Source: Gulosibacter macacae
Lineage (GTDB): Bacteria; Actinomycetota; Actinomycetes; Actinomycetales; Microbacteriaceae
DNA: 64,000 nt
Direction: 5' to 3'
Assembly: GCF_003865375.1 (NCBI RefSeq)
Contig: NZ_RQVS01000001.1
Coordinates: 186,001-250,000 of the forward strand
In this document: one piece after another, positions 26,040 through 35,360 of the stretch
How the letters are laid out: each line of letters starts with the position of its first letter
Position numbering within the stretch: position 1 is the first letter of the stretch
Translations under genes and position numbers: made by a program
Notes under the pieces: model-generated
What the model was told of the DNA's origin: nothing
The model's database searches: none
Seen by the model: only the letters and a program-made list of their open reading frames with translations

Positions 26040-27062
26040 GTGGTGAGCGAACGCAGCCTCGAGGTGCTTCGTGCGATTGTCGGCGACTACGTCGCGACCC
26101 GTGAACCGGTCGGATCGAAGGCGATCGTCGAGCGGCACGGATTCGGGGTGTCGGCGGCCACCATCCGCAACGATATGTCGGCCCTCGAAGAGGCCGATCT
26201 CATCACCGCGCCGCACACGTCTTCGGGCCGCATCCCCACCGACAAGGGATACCGAGTTTTCGTCGACCGTCTCGCTGAAGTACGGCCGCTGAGCCAGGCC
26301 CAGCGCCGCGCCATTGAAGAGTTCATGGCCGGTACGAACGAGCCGGATGCATTGCTCGACCGTTCCGTGCGCACTCTCGCGCAACTCACTGGCTCGGTGG
26401 CGATCGGTCACCTCCCCTCGCTCCTGCGCTCCTGCATCCACCGCATTGAAGTCGTGCCGCTGAGCGACCGGCGCGTGCTCACCGTGCTCATTACTGACAC
26501 CGGCCGCGTAGAGCAACGCATTGCCGAATTGCCGCGGGTGCTCGACACTGAAACGCTGGAACAACTCCTCCGCGACCTCAACGAGCGGCTCGTCGGCAAG
26601 CTGCTCCAGGATGCGGCGGAAGTATTGCGCGATGTCGATGAGATCGCTGCGCCCGAACACCACGACCTCGTCACCCCAATTGCCGAGGCACTGATCGACC
26701 AGGTGCTCGCAAACAAGCAGTACCGGCTTGTCATCGCCGGGGCGGCGAATCTCGCCCGCACCGAGGGAGACTTTTCGTCGATCTTGCCGGTGCTCGAAGC
26801 CATCGAAGAGCAGGTCGTGCTCCTGCGACTGTTCGCCGAACTCGAAGTGCGCGATCACGATGTCGCTGTGTCGATCGGCCACGAACACGATGGCACACCG
26901 CTCGAAGAAACCAGTATTGTCGCCACCGGCTACACGGCCGATGGTGGCGATGCGAGGGTGGGGCTGCTTGGTCCTACGCGCATGGACTATCAGCGCAATA
27001 TCGCCGCGGTGCGTGCGGTTGCGCGCTATCTCTCGCGAGTGCTCGACGAACCCACCGGCTGA
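26040..27062 (+). CDS. hrcA: Heat-inducible transcription repressor HrcA
   Basis: This encodes 340 residues with a GTG start (a second GTG follows at once). HrcA represses class I heat-shock genes by binding CIRCE. The N-terminal winged helix has [17 protein letters not shown] and [18 protein letters not shown], then [18 protein letters not shown]; a GAF-like dimer region and IGHEHDG come later. The CIRCE-like element just upstream implies autoregulation together with dnaJ, which follows after 62 nt. The ribosome-binding site is weak. Confidence 0.96.
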   Translation: MVSERSLEVLRAIVGDYVATREPVGSKAIVERHGFGVSAATIRNDMSALEEADLITAPHTSSGRIPTDKGYRVFVDRLAEVRPLSQAQRRAIEEFMAGTNEPDALLDRSVRTLAQLTGSVAIGHLPSLLRSCIHRIEVVPLSDRRVLTVLITDTGRVEQRIAELPRVLDTETLEQLLRDLNERLVGKLLQDAAEVLRDVDEIAAPEHHDLVTPIAEALIDQVLANKQYRLVIAGAANLARTEGDFSSILPVLEAIEEQVVLLRLFAELEVRDHDVAVSIGHEHDGTPLEETSIVATGYTADGGDARVGLLGPTRMDYQRNIAAVRAVARYLSRVLDEPTG

Positions 27063-27124
27063 ACCGCCAGCCGCCACCAATCCGCTTGTCCTCGACCACA
27101 CCGCATCCACAAGGAGCGTGCCTC

Positions 27125-28210
27125 TTGGCAGACCACTACGAAACGCTCGGCGTCGCCCGCGACGCCTCGCAAGACGACATCAAGAAGGCGTACCGCAAGC
27201 TCGCCCGCGAGTTGCACCCCGACGTGAACCCGTCTGAAGAGGCCGCTGAACGCTTCAAGGAAGTCACCGCCGCCTACGACACCATTGGTGATCCGCAGCG
27301 GCGCCGTCAGTATGACGCTGGTCCGGCAGAGGGCGGCTTCGGCTTCGGCGATATCTTCGACGCCTTCTTTGGCGCCGCGGGCGGTAGCCGCGGTCCGCGT
27401 TCGCGCGCGCAACGCGGACAGGACGCGCTCGTGCGTATCGAGCTCGACCTCGGCGAGGTCATTTTCGGCACCCACCGTGACGTTGAAGTGCAGACCGCAG
27501 TGGTTTGCGAGGACTGCCACGGGACCTGTTGCGCCCCGGGCACCTCGCCGGTGACCTGCTCGCAGTGTGGTGGTACGGGTGAAGTACGCCGCCAGGTGCG
27601 CTCGATTCTCGGCCCCGTCATCTCGACCTCGCCCTGCTCAAGCTGCCAGGGCTACGGCACCGTCATCGAACACCCCTGCACCACCTGCCACGGACAGGGC
27701 CGCGTGCGCGCCCGCATCACCATCCCGGTCGACATTCCCTCTGGCGTTGACTCGGGTCTGCGCCTGCACCTGCCAGGCCAGGGCGAGGCTGGTCCCGCCG
27801 GTGGACCGAATGGCGACCTCTTCCTCGAGGTGCGCGTGCGCGAACACGATGTGTTCTCGCGCGATGGTGATGACCTGCAGTGCCTGCTCGAAGTGTCGAT
27901 GGTTGACGCCGTCTTCGGCACTTCGACGACGCTGCCGGGTCTTGACGGCGATGTCGAACTTGAGATTCCCGCGGGTGCGCAGGCAGGTGACGTGCTCACG
28001 GTGAAAAACCGCGGCATCACCCGGCTGCGTTCGACCCAGCGCGGTGACCTCGATGTCACCCTGCAGGTCGTCACTCCAACGAAGCTCGACAACCGACAGA
28101 AGGACCTCCTGCGTGAGTTCGCGCAGCGCGAGAAGCATCCGGAGGGACCGAAGCTCGCGAGCGAAAAGCAGGGGCTCTTCTCGCGGATGCGCGGACGATT
28201 CGGCCGCTAG
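27125..28210 (+). CDS. dnaJ: Chaperone DnaJ (DnaJ2 type)
   Basis: This encodes 361 residues. TTG 27125 follows AAGGAG at 27111-27116. The J domain has [22 protein letters not shown] with HPD, and RRRQYD. A short Gly/Phe linker follows ([12 protein letters not shown]). Of the four zinc-finger repeats, three are regular ([24 protein letters not shown]) and the first reads CEDCHGTC, lacking the final Gly. The C-terminal substrate domains follow. It stimulates DnaK ATPase and delivers unfolded clients. It is co-transcribed with hrcA and overlaps rsmE by one base. Confidence 0.96.
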   Translation: MADHYETLGVARDASQDDIKKAYRKLARELHPDVNPSEEAAERFKEVTAAYDTIGDPQRRRQYDAGPAEGGFGFGDIFDAFFGAAGGSRGPRSRAQRGQDALVRIELDLGEVIFGTHRDVEVQTAVVCEDCHGTCCAPGTSPVTCSQCGGTGEVRRQVRSILGPVISTSPCSSCQGYGTVIEHPCTTCHGQGRVRARITIPVDIPSGVDSGLRLHLPGQGEAGPAGGPNGDLFLEVRVREHDVFSRDGDDLQCLLEVSMVDAVFGTSTTLPGLDGDVELEIPAGAQAGDVLTVKNRGITRLRSTQRGDLDVTLQVVTPTKLDNRQKDLLREFAQREKHPEGPKLASEKQGLFSRMRGRFGR

Positions 28211-28941
28211 TGGCACACTTCTACCTCGACGAATCGCTCGAACCGGTGAACGCCGGCGAGGTGCTCGTCGTTGCGGGTGATGAGGCGCATCACGCCGTGA
28301 AGGTGGCGCGCCTCGCCGTTGGCGAAGAGATCCTGCTCGGCAATGGTCGGGGGATGCAGGTAAGGTGCGAGACCATCGCCACCGCGCCTCGGGAGTTTTC
28401 GGCGCGCGCCCTCCACGACGCGCGAGTCGAGGATGCGCCGACCACGCGCATCCACCTTGCTCAGGCGCTCGCCAAGGGCGGCCGCGATGAGATGGCGGTG
28501 CAGGCGGCCGTGGAAATCGGTATTGACGGCATCGTGCCTTGGCAGAGCCGTCGCTCGATTTCGCAGTGGCGCGGCGACAAGATCACCAAGCAACGCGAGC
28601 GTTGGCAACAGATTGCCCGCGAAGCGACGAAGCAATCAATGCGCGCCCATTTGCCGCAGGTGGCAGAACTTAGCGATGCGGCCGCGCTCGGCGGGGTCGT
28701 CGCTGGTGCCCAGGTGCTCGTGCTTGACCCAGTCGGCGAGCAGGCCCTCAGCGAAGTTCCGCTGCTTGGGAACGACCTCGTGCTCGTGGTCGGGCCGGAA
28801 GGCGGCATCGATCCGCGTGAGTTTGACCAGCTCGTCGAATCTGGGGCGACCCGGGTGCGCTTGGGCAGCAATGTCTTGCGTACCTCAACGGCTGGTCCGG
28901 CCGCACTTGCCGTCTTGCAGGCGCGGCTCGGGCGTTGGTGA
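28210..28941 (+). CDS. rsmE: 16S rRNA (uracil(1498)-N(3))-methyltransferase
   Basis: This encodes 243 residues. The GTG shares its G with the dnaJ TAG. RsmE methylates U1498 in the decoding centre of 16S rRNA using SAM. The SPOUT-fold knot is visible in LVVGPEGGID, EFDQLVESGATRVRLGSNVLRTSTAG and the preceding QSRRSI. The N-terminal PUA-like domain has GDEAHHAVKVARL. It belongs to the hrcA-dnaJ-rsmE string. A tandem repeat array starts just after its stop codon. Confidence 0.95.
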   Translation: MAHFYLDESLEPVNAGEVLVVAGDEAHHAVKVARLAVGEEILLGNGRGMQVRCETIATAPREFSARALHDARVEDAPTTRIHLAQALAKGGRDEMAVQAAVEIGIDGIVPWQSRRSISQWRGDKITKQRERWQQIAREATKQSMRAHLPQVAELSDAAALGGVVAGAQVLVLDPVGEQALSEVPLLGNDLVLVVGPEGGIDPREFDQLVESGATRVRLGSNVLRTSTAGPAALAVLQARLGRW

Positions 28942-28944
28942 GTG

Positions 28945-29040
28945 CTTCGAGAACCTCAGCACACGAGCTTCGAGAACCTCAGCACACGAGCTTCGAGAAC
29001 CTCAGCACACGAGCTCAACCGAGCACTGAGGCACTCGAAG
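28945..29040. repeat. 23-bp tandem repeat array with terminal inverted copy
   Basis: Three identical 23-bp units CTTCGAGAACCTCAGCACACGAG run at 28945-28967, 28968-28990 and 28991-29013. A diverged inverted copy (GAGCACTGAGGCACTCGAAG) lies at 29021-29040, so the last direct unit and the inverted copy can fold into a hairpin. An exact inverse copy of the core is at 42166-42188. Confidence 0.9.
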
Positions 29041-29061
29041 TGCGTTGCAGTAACGCCACAG

Positions 29062-29067
29062 TAGACT
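29062..29067 (+). promoter_or_regulatory. Probable -10 of the HIT gene (TAGACT)
   Basis: TAGACT ends 6 nt before the ATG and no ribosome-binding site is visible, so transcription probably starts at the start codon. Confidence 0.45.
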
Positions 29068-29073
29068 CGACGC

Positions 29074-29418
29074 ATGAGTGAGCCGAGCATCTTCACCCGC
29101 ATCATCAACCGCGAAATCCCCAGCGACATCGTCTTCGAAGACGACCGCGTAATCGCGTTCCGTGACATCGCGCCGCAGGCGCCGGTGCACCTGCTCGTCG
29201 TACCAAAAACCGAGCAATACGCCAATGTTGTTGAGCTTGCCGCGGGCGACCCGGCCCTGCTCGCGCACATGGTCGACACCGCGAACAACCTTGCATCCGA
29301 ACACGCCAATGGCGAGTTCCGACTCGTCTTTAACAACGGTGCTACCGCCGGGCAAACGATCTTCCACGTGCACGCGCACGTGCTCGCCGGTGGCCTCGAG
29401 GAAGGCAACCTTGCCTGA
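29074..29418 (+). CDS. HIT-family nucleotide hydrolase (HinT-like)
   Basis: This encodes 114 residues, the size of HinT. IFTRIINREIPSDIVFEDD is the typical N-terminus, VHLLVVPK follows, and the histidine triad is FHVHAHVL with His98, His100 and His102. HinT proteins hydrolyse nucleoside phosphoramidates such as acyl- or aminoacyl-adenylates. It has its own leaderless promoter and reads directly into phoH with a short overlap. Confidence 0.95.
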   Translation: MSEPSIFTRIINREIPSDIVFEDDRVIAFRDIAPQAPVHLLVVPKTEQYANVVELAAGDPALLAHMVDTANNLASEHANGEFRLVFNNGATAGQTIFHVHAHVLAGGLEEGNLA

Positions 29419-30448
29419 TCACCCAATGGTGAACCCCGCATCCACCCCCGCCGAATTCGTCGAGCGCACGATCACCGTTGAGGGCATCTCAATGGTGCGG
29501 CTACTCGGTCCCGGCGACCGACTGCTCAAGACCGTTGAGCGCGAGCACCCGCGGGTGCGCGTGCTTGCCCGCGGCAACGAAATCACTTTCTCAGGTGAGC
29601 GCGAGGATGTCGCGGCCGCCGAGGCACTCGTGCGCGAACTCACCGAAATGGCACAGCGCGGCGTCGACCTCGAACCCGAGCAGGTTGAGCGCAGCCAGCG
29701 GTTACTCGATACGCCGGGCGCGCCTGCGCCGGCCAACGTGCTCGGTGAGGCAATCGTCTCGTCGCGCGGCAAGACCATCCGGCCGAAAACACTCGGGCAG
29801 AAGCAATACGTTGACGCCATCGAAGAGCACACGATCACCTTTGGCATCGGCCCGGCCGGTACCGGCAAGACCTACCTCGCGATGGCGAAGGCCGTGCAGG
29901 CGCTCCAGCGCAAAGAAGTGACCCGCATCATTCTCACCCGCCCCGCGGTTGAGGCGGGGGAGCGCTTGGGCTTCCTGCCCGGCACCCTCAACGACAAGAT
30001 CGACCCATATCTACGCCCGCTCTTTGACGCGCTCCAAGAGATGCTCGACCCCGATCTCGTCGTCAAGCTCATGGCCTCGAACGTCGTCGAAGTCGCGCCG
30101 CTCGCCTATATGCGTGGCCGCACGCTCAATGACGCCTTTGTCGTACTCGACGAAGCACAAAACACGACCCCCGAGCAGATGAAGATGTTCCTCACCCGCC
30201 TCGGATTTGGCTCGAAAATGGTCGTCACCGGCGATATCACCCAGGTTGACCTGCCGAACGGTGTGTCGGGCCTGCGCCAAGCCACGCGAGTGCTTGGCCG
30301 CATCGAAGACATTCATTTCGCCACGCTCACGAGTGCCGATGTGGTGCGTCACACGCTCGTCGGCGAGATCGTCGACGCCTACACCGCATGGGACGACCGC
30401 GAACAATCCCGAGGACAACGGCCCACTTCACGAGGACACCGCCGATGA
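29411..30448 (+). CDS. phoH: PhoH-family ATPase
   Basis: This encodes 345 residues from TTG 29411, which has GAGGAAGG 5 nt upstream and overlaps the HIT gene by 8 nt; ATG 29426 is an alternative. PhoH-like proteins couple a P-loop ATPase to RNA metabolism. The Walker A motif is GPAGTGKT (147-154), Walker B is VVLDEAQNTTPEQ, and RPAVEAGERLGFLPGTL and GDITQVDLP are family hallmarks. The N-terminal region carries a small RNA-binding-type domain. It overlaps ybeY by 4 nt, as in other bacteria where the two act together in ribosome/RNA maturation. Confidence 0.95.
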   Translation: MPDHPMVNPASTPAEFVERTITVEGISMVRLLGPGDRLLKTVEREHPRVRVLARGNEITFSGEREDVAAAEALVRELTEMAQRGVDLEPEQVERSQRLLDTPGAPAPANVLGEAIVSSRGKTIRPKTLGQKQYVDAIEEHTITFGIGPAGTGKTYLAMAKAVQALQRKEVTRIILTRPAVEAGERLGFLPGTLNDKIDPYLRPLFDALQEMLDPDLVVKLMASNVVEVAPLAYMRGRTLNDAFVVLDEAQNTTPEQMKMFLTRLGFGSKMVVTGDITQVDLPNGVSGLRQATRVLGRIEDIHFATLTSADVVRHTLVGEIVDAYTAWDDREQSRGQRPTSRGHRR

Positions 30449-30918
30449 GCATCGAAATCAACAACGAATCCAACTTCGACGTCGACGAGCAGAAGGTGTT
30501 GCGCCTCGCGACGCACGTGCTCGACGAAATGTTCATTCATCCCGATGCCGACCTCAATATCGTGTTCGTCGATGTCGGACCGATGGAAGAACTCCACGTG
30601 CAGTGGATGGATGAGCCGGGTCCAACCGATGTGCTGAGCTTTCCGATGGATGAGTTGCGGCCGGGCTCAATTGAACGTCGCACCCCGCCCGGGCTCCTTG
30701 GCGATATCGTCGTGTGCCCGCAGGTGGCCGAGTCACAGGCCGCCGAGGCCGGTCATTCGACGATGGACGAAATCGCCCTGCTCGTGACGCACGGCACCCT
30801 GCACCTGCTCGGTTTCGACCACGCCGAACCTGACGAACACAAGGAAATGTTCGACCTGCAACGTGATCTGCTCGTCGGCTTCGCGATGGCTGAGCGCAAG
30901 GCGGGGCGACGCAAGTGA
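30445..30918 (+). CDS. ybeY: Endoribonuclease YbeY (rRNA maturation factor)
   Basis: This encodes 157 residues. The metal-binding motif HGTLHLLGFDH (HxxxHxxxxxH) is intact near residue 112. The protein starts MSIEINNES at an ATG overlapping the phoH stop. YbeY is a zinc-dependent RNase acting in 16S rRNA 3'-end maturation and 70S quality control. TDVLSFPMDE is the conserved pre-motif. It overlaps the CorC-like gene by 4 nt (GTGA), continuing the phoH-ybeY-corC-era string. Confidence 0.96.
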   Translation: MSIEINNESNFDVDEQKVLRLATHVLDEMFIHPDADLNIVFVDVGPMEELHVQWMDEPGPTDVLSFPMDELRPGSIERRTPPGLLGDIVVCPQVAESQAAEAGHSTMDEIALLVTHGTLHLLGFDHAEPDEHKEMFDLQRDLLVGFAMAERKAGRRK

Positions 30919-32276
30919 TTTGGTTCGGAGTCATCGTCGCGGCGGTGGTGCTGCTCATCGGTGCGGCGCTGCTTGCCGCCGCCGATGCGGCGCTCGGTGC
31001 GCTCTCTCGCGCCGACATTGACGAACTAGCCGACGACGGACGCAGCTCGAAAGCGCTGCGGGCGATCGCTGCTGACCCCGAATCGCATGCGGTGGCGCTC
31101 AACTTTGCTCGCGTTGCCCTCGACACCATCGCTGCGGTGCTCGTCGGTGTCGCCTTTGCCCGCACCTTTGACCAAGCGTGGCTCGCCTTCCTCGTTGCGG
31201 TTGCGATCATGCTGGTCGCTGCCTTCGTGCTCACCGGCTCGAGCCCGCGCTCGATCGGTCGGGCGCATCCGCGTGCCACCTTGCGTGCCATGGCCGGCTT
31301 GATCCGCGTGACGCGAGTCACCGCTGGACCCATCGCCGATCTCCTCGTGGCGATCGGTGACACCGTGACGCCTGGACGGCCGGCCCGCTCGAGCGGCTTT
31401 ACGAGCGAAGAACAATTGCTCTCGCTCGTCGATGAGGCCACCGAACTCGAGGTGCTCAACGATAGTGATCGGGAACTCATCCACTCGGTGTTTGATTTCG
31501 GCGATCGGCTCGTGCGGGAAGTGATGGTGGCGCGCACCGACATGGTTACCGTCGATGTGGATGACACGGTGGCCGACGCCCTCGCGGTGCTTATTGACGT
31601 CGGCTACTCGCGCGCCCCGATCATTGGCCGAGATAGCGACGATGTGCGCGGCATCGTCTACGTGAAAGACCTCGCGAAGTTTCTGCAGCTTGACGCCGGT
31701 AACCCGCAAACTCGCGTGGAACTCGTCTCGCGGCCGGTTGACTTCGTGCCCGAGTCAGTCACCGCGGATGAACTCCTGCGGCGGATGCGTCGGCAATCGC
31801 GCCACTTCGCGATGGTCGTTGACGAGTACGGCGGCATTGCCGGTCTCGTCACGCTGGAAGACCTTATCGAGGAGCTCGTCGGCGAGATCTCAGATGAGTA
31901 CGACCGCCACGTCGAGTCAGTGGAGCTGCTCGCGAATGGTGACCTGCGCGTGTCATCGCGCATGCCAATTGATGAACTCGGCGAACTCTTCGACATCGAC
32001 CTCGACTTCGACGATGTCGACTCCGTGGGTGGCCTGCTTGCCAAGGAACTCGACAAGATTCCCGAACTCGGTGACGTCGTCGAAACGCACGGTTTGCAGC
32101 TCACCGCTGACCGCATCGGTCGCCGACGTCGGGTGACGGCCGTCACGGTGCGCGCCATCGCCCTCCCATCCGAAGATGACGAGTTTGGGGGAGAGGTGCC
32201 AGACTCGATAGACCACGTGCTCGACGACCGGCGGCCCACCCGGCGTGGCACTCGCAGCGAAAGGGATCACGCATGA
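30915..32276 (+). CDS. CorC/HlyC-family CBS-domain membrane protein
   Basis: This encodes 453 residues with a GTG start. A DUF21 (CNNM) membrane domain with about four hydrophobic segments (1-150) is followed by a CBS pair ([16 protein letters not shown] at the start, [24 protein letters not shown] at the end) and a CorC/HlyC domain. Homologues take part in magnesium/cobalt transport or resistance; hemolysin in the old name is misleading. The acidic tail ends in [12 protein letters not shown]. It overlaps era by 4 nt, so Era and this protein are co-expressed. Confidence 0.92.
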   Translation: MIWFGVIVAAVVLLIGAALLAAADAALGALSRADIDELADDGRSSKALRAIAADPESHAVALNFARVALDTIAAVLVGVAFARTFDQAWLAFLVAVAIMLVAAFVLTGSSPRSIGRAHPRATLRAMAGLIRVTRVTAGPIADLLVAIGDTVTPGRPARSSGFTSEEQLLSLVDEATELEVLNDSDRELIHSVFDFGDRLVREVMVARTDMVTVDVDDTVADALAVLIDVGYSRAPIIGRDSDDVRGIVYVKDLAKFLQLDAGNPQTRVELVSRPVDFVPESVTADELLRRMRRQSRHFAMVVDEYGGIAGLVTLEDLIEELVGEISDEYDRHVESVELLANGDLRVSSRMPIDELGELFDIDLDFDDVDSVGGLLAKELDKIPELGDVVETHGLQLTADRIGRRRRVTAVTVRAIALPSEDDEFGGEVPDSIDHVLDDRRPTRRGTRSERDHA

Positions 32277-33205
32277 GCGACGAGACCGCCCTTAACGAGC
32301 AAGAGGGCCCCGACGAGGGCGCCTACCGTGCCGGCTTCGTCACCTTCGTTGGCCGCCCGAACGTGGGCAAATCAACCCTGACGAATGCGCTCGTTGGTGA
32401 GAAGATCGCGATCACCTCGTCGAAGCCACAGACCACCCGGCATGCGGTGCGCGGCATCGTGCACCGCCCCAATGGCCAGCTCGTCATCGTGGACACCCCC
32501 GGTATGCACCGCCCGCGCACACTTCTCGGTAAGCGCCTGAATGAGCTCGTCGAAGACACGCTCGGCGAGGTCGATGTCATTGGGTTCTGTGTGCCCGCCG
32601 GCGAGCCGATCGGCCCCGGAGACCGCTACATCAACGAGCAGCTTGACCGCGCGCCGAACGCGAAGAAAATCGCGCTCGTCACCAAGGCAGAAACAGTGCC
32701 GAGGGCGCAGGTTGGTGATCAGTTGCTCGCGATTTCGATGCTGCGGGAATGGGATGCGATTGTGCCGGTCTCGGCGCTCGATGACATCAACCTCGAGACA
32801 CTCACCGACGAACTCATTGCGCTGATGCCGGTCTCACAACCGCTCTACCCGGCCGATATGGTCACCGAAGAGGGCTTTGAGAAGCGCGCCGCTGAGCTCA
32901 TCCGCGAAGCTGCACTTGAGGGTGTGCGAGAGGAACTGCCACATTCGCTCGCGGTGACCATCGACGACATCGTCCTGCGCGATGACGGCACCACGCGCGA
33001 GGTCTACGCCAATGTCTTTGTCGAGCGCGATAGCCAGAAGGGCATCATGATCGGGCGCGGCGGATCACGTCTCAAGGAAGTGCGCGAAAAGGCCGCCGCA
33101 GAAATCCAGAGCATCATCGGCGGGCGCGTCATCGTCGCCCTGCACGTGAAAGTGGCTAAGGACTGGCAGCGTGACCCTAAGCAGCTCGGTCGACTCGGCT
33201 TCTGA
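32273..33205 (+). CDS. era: GTPase Era
   Basis: This encodes 310 residues. Era binds the 3' end of 16S rRNA and helps 30S maturation. The G1 motif is GRPNVGKST, G2 includes QTTRHAVRG, G3 is DTPGMH, and the G4 region reads TKAE (canonical TKxD is altered to Glu). The C-terminal KH domain has GRGGSRLKEVREKAAAEIQ. The E in the G4 position occurs in other actinobacterial Era proteins as far as I recall. Its 3' end overlaps the histidine kinase gene by 35 nt. Confidence 0.95.
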   Translation: MSDETALNEQEGPDEGAYRAGFVTFVGRPNVGKSTLTNALVGEKIAITSSKPQTTRHAVRGIVHRPNGQLVIVDTPGMHRPRTLLGKRLNELVEDTLGEVDVIGFCVPAGEPIGPGDRYINEQLDRAPNAKKIALVTKAETVPRAQVGDQLLAISMLREWDAIVPVSALDDINLETLTDELIALMPVSQPLYPADMVTEEGFEKRAAELIREAALEGVREELPHSLAVTIDDIVLRDDGTTREVYANVFVERDSQKGIMIGRGGSRLKEVREKAAAEIQSIIGGRVIVALHVKVAKDWQRDPKQLGRLGF

Positions 33206-34586
33206 GGTCACACCGGCGTCGTGGTCCAATTGGCGACGCTGGTTCACCTCGTCATGCAGGCAGCAAACACGGCAGATTTGGCTGACCGATCTCCTCGTTG
33301 CCCTCGGCGTCATGGGGATCGTCGGCTTCCCGTTCTCTCTGCGCGCCGACTACAGCTACTTCTTTGATTGGGGAGTCGTTGCCAGTTGGGTGCCGCTGAC
33401 CCTCGGGCTGGCGCTGCGGCGGTATTCGCCCTGGTATGCCTTCATGCTCATGCTGCTGGCGTTCGTCATCAAGCTGTTCCTCGGTACCGCGCCGCACGGC
33501 GTCGACCTCGGTGCACTGCTCATCATCTACAGCTCGGCGGCCCAGGGGTCACGCCTGCTCCTCAAGGTGAGCGGCGCCGCCTCGCTGATTCTGCCTTGCG
33601 TCATGGCCGCAAACCTTGCCCTCTTCCCGCGCGAGTTTCCCTTCTTTAGTGAGTACATGGGGCGAGGTTTTAGCGGCTTCGGCGTCTTCATCGTGCAGTG
33701 GTCGTGGCTCGCCCTCATCCTCGCGCTCATCACGGTGCTCTTCTGGCTCGCCGGGCTCGTACAGCGGATGCAGCGCCGCACCCGCGAGGCAGCCCACGCG
33801 GCAGAGCTGGCCGAACTCGAATATGAGCGCACGCAGGAGCAGCTTGTCGTCGAGCAGGAACGCACACAAATCGCGCGCGATATGCACGATGTCGTGGCCC
33901 ACTCCCTCGCGGTCGTAGTCGCGCAGGCGGATGGCGGACGCTATCTCGCAAAGGCCGACCCCACCCAATCCGAGCCGGTGCTGCAAACCATCTCAACGAC
34001 CGCTCGCGAGGCACTCGTTGATGTGCGGGCGCTCCTCGCGCAACTTCGGCACTCGCAAGGCGATGCCACGCAGAAGTCGCTCGATGACATCGACCAGGTA
34101 TTCCACCGCATCCGAGCCGCCGGTCTTGATCTACGAGTCACCAGCAACGGCGAGCGGCAGTCGCTCGGCACCGCAGCTGAAGTCGCGGTCTTCCGACTCA
34201 TCCAGGAGTCGCTCACGAACGCGCTCAAATATGCCGATCTGCGCTCGCCGACCATTGTCGAATTTTTTTGGAGCGACGCGCTGCACCTGCGCATCCGCAA
34301 TCGCATCTCACCTAAGCCCGCGATCGCTGTGGGTTCCGGTCACGGCCTCATCGGCATGCGCGAACGCATCCTCGTCGTCGGTGGCCAGGTTGAGGCGGGT
34401 CCGGTCGGCGGTGACTTTGAAGTGCGGGTGCGGGTGCCGTACGCCGCGGACAATTGCGCGACGGCACAACCCGGTATGTTGCATCCGGCCAGCCTCGACA
34501 CGCCTATTGTGGAAGCGGAAGCGACAGCTGGTGACCGACCGTCGCCCGCCCAACCGACGAAACGAGATCATCGTGACCGCACCTGA
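33171..34586 (+). CDS. NarL-type sensor histidine kinase
   Basis: This encodes 471 residues. The GTG at 33171 lies inside era but has AAGGA 8 nt upstream, and no other start precedes the first membrane segment. About five to six hydrophobic segments (38-55, 68-84, 88-104, 112-128, 134-152, 175-197) form the sensor; a coiled coil follows. The HisKA_3 box is RTQIARDMHDVVAHSL with His239 the likely phosphoacceptor. The N box is LIQESLTNALKYA and the G box GHGLIGMRERI. It overlaps the response regulator by 14 nt. Signal unknown. Confidence 0.92.
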   Translation: MTLSSSVDSASEVTPASWSNWRRWFTSSCRQQTRQIWLTDLLVALGVMGIVGFPFSLRADYSYFFDWGVVASWVPLTLGLALRRYSPWYAFMLMLLAFVIKLFLGTAPHGVDLGALLIIYSSAAQGSRLLLKVSGAASLILPCVMAANLALFPREFPFFSEYMGRGFSGFGVFIVQWSWLALILALITVLFWLAGLVQRMQRRTREAAHAAELAELEYERTQEQLVVEQERTQIARDMHDVVAHSLAVVVAQADGGRYLAKADPTQSEPVLQTISTTAREALVDVRALLAQLRHSQGDATQKSLDDIDQVFHRIRAAGLDLRVTSNGERQSLGTAAEVAVFRLIQESLTNALKYADLRSPTIVEFFWSDALHLRIRNRISPKPAIAVGSGHGLIGMRERILVVGGQVEAGPVGGDFEVRVRVPYAADNCATAQPGMLHPASLDTPIVEAEATAGDRPSPAQPTKRDHRDRT

Positions 34587-35244
34587 TACCGACGCAGCCG
34601 CTATTCGTGTTGCGCTTGTTGATGACCAGCAGCTTTTCCGCGGCGGCATCCGGATGCTCATCGATAGCCAGCCGGACATGACCTTTGTCGGCGAGGCCTC
34701 GGATGGTGCCGAAGCGGTGCGGTTGGCGGCGATGGAACAGCCCGATGTCATGCTCATGGATGTGCGCATGCCGGTGATGGATGGCATCGAGGCGACCCAG
34801 CAGATCGCCGCACGCGGGCTCGACACGCGTGTGCTCGTGCTTACGACCTTTGACCTCGACAAGGCGGTCGCGCGCGCGGTCGCTGCCGGGGCATCCGGGT
34901 TTGTGCTTAAGGATGCCGACCCGGAGTTCTTGCTCGCTGCCATCCGCACCGTGCACTCGGGCGCTGAGGTGTTCGCGGCGCAGGCAACTGCCGATCTCAT
35001 TCGCCGCTTCTCACAATCGCCCGATCGCCTCGGGGGCGAGCCGGAAGAGTTTGCCGCGCTCACTGAGCGTGAGCGGGAGATGTTCTTCCTCGCCGCCAAG
35101 GGCATGTCGAATAGCGAGATCGCGAAGCAGGAGTTTCTCTCGGAGGCAACCGTCAAGACGCATATTTCGCGCATCCTGGCGAAACTCTCGCTGCGTGACC
35201 GCGTGCAATTGGTGGTGTTCGCGTACGAGCACGGGCTCATCTAG
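34573..35244 (+). CDS. NarL/FixJ-type response regulator
   Basis: This encodes 223 residues with a GTG start inside the kinase gene. The receiver domain has VALVDDQQ, DVMLMDVRMPVMDG with Asp63 the phosphorylation site, and VLKDADPE with the conserved Lys. The C-terminal LuxR-type helix-turn-helix is LTEREREMFFLAAKG followed by NSEIA and EATVKTHISRIL. It is the partner of the overlapping kinase gene. The nearest downstream gene, a degenerate ABC ATPase, could be a target, but no operator is evident. Confidence 0.95.
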   Translation: MTAPDTDAAAIRVALVDDQQLFRGGIRMLIDSQPDMTFVGEASDGAEAVRLAAMEQPDVMLMDVRMPVMDGIEATQQIAARGLDTRVLVLTTFDLDKAVARAVAAGASGFVLKDADPEFLLAAIRTVHSGAEVFAAQATADLIRRFSQSPDRLGGEPEEFAALTEREREMFFLAAKGMSNSEIAKQEFLSEATVKTHISRILAKLSLRDRVQLVVFAYEHGLI

Positions 35245-35360
35245 TTCACTGGTGAACCTTGCCCGCACTCGCCGTCAGTTTGCGCATCCATCGAAAGGAT
35301 GATCGCGCATCGGTAGTCGCGTGGACGCCAATATGATTGGCGACTTCGTAACGTTGGTGC

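Noticed and set aside
28945-29013. CRISPR array
   Set aside because: The three 23-bp units are directly abutting with no spacers, and no cas gene is nearby.
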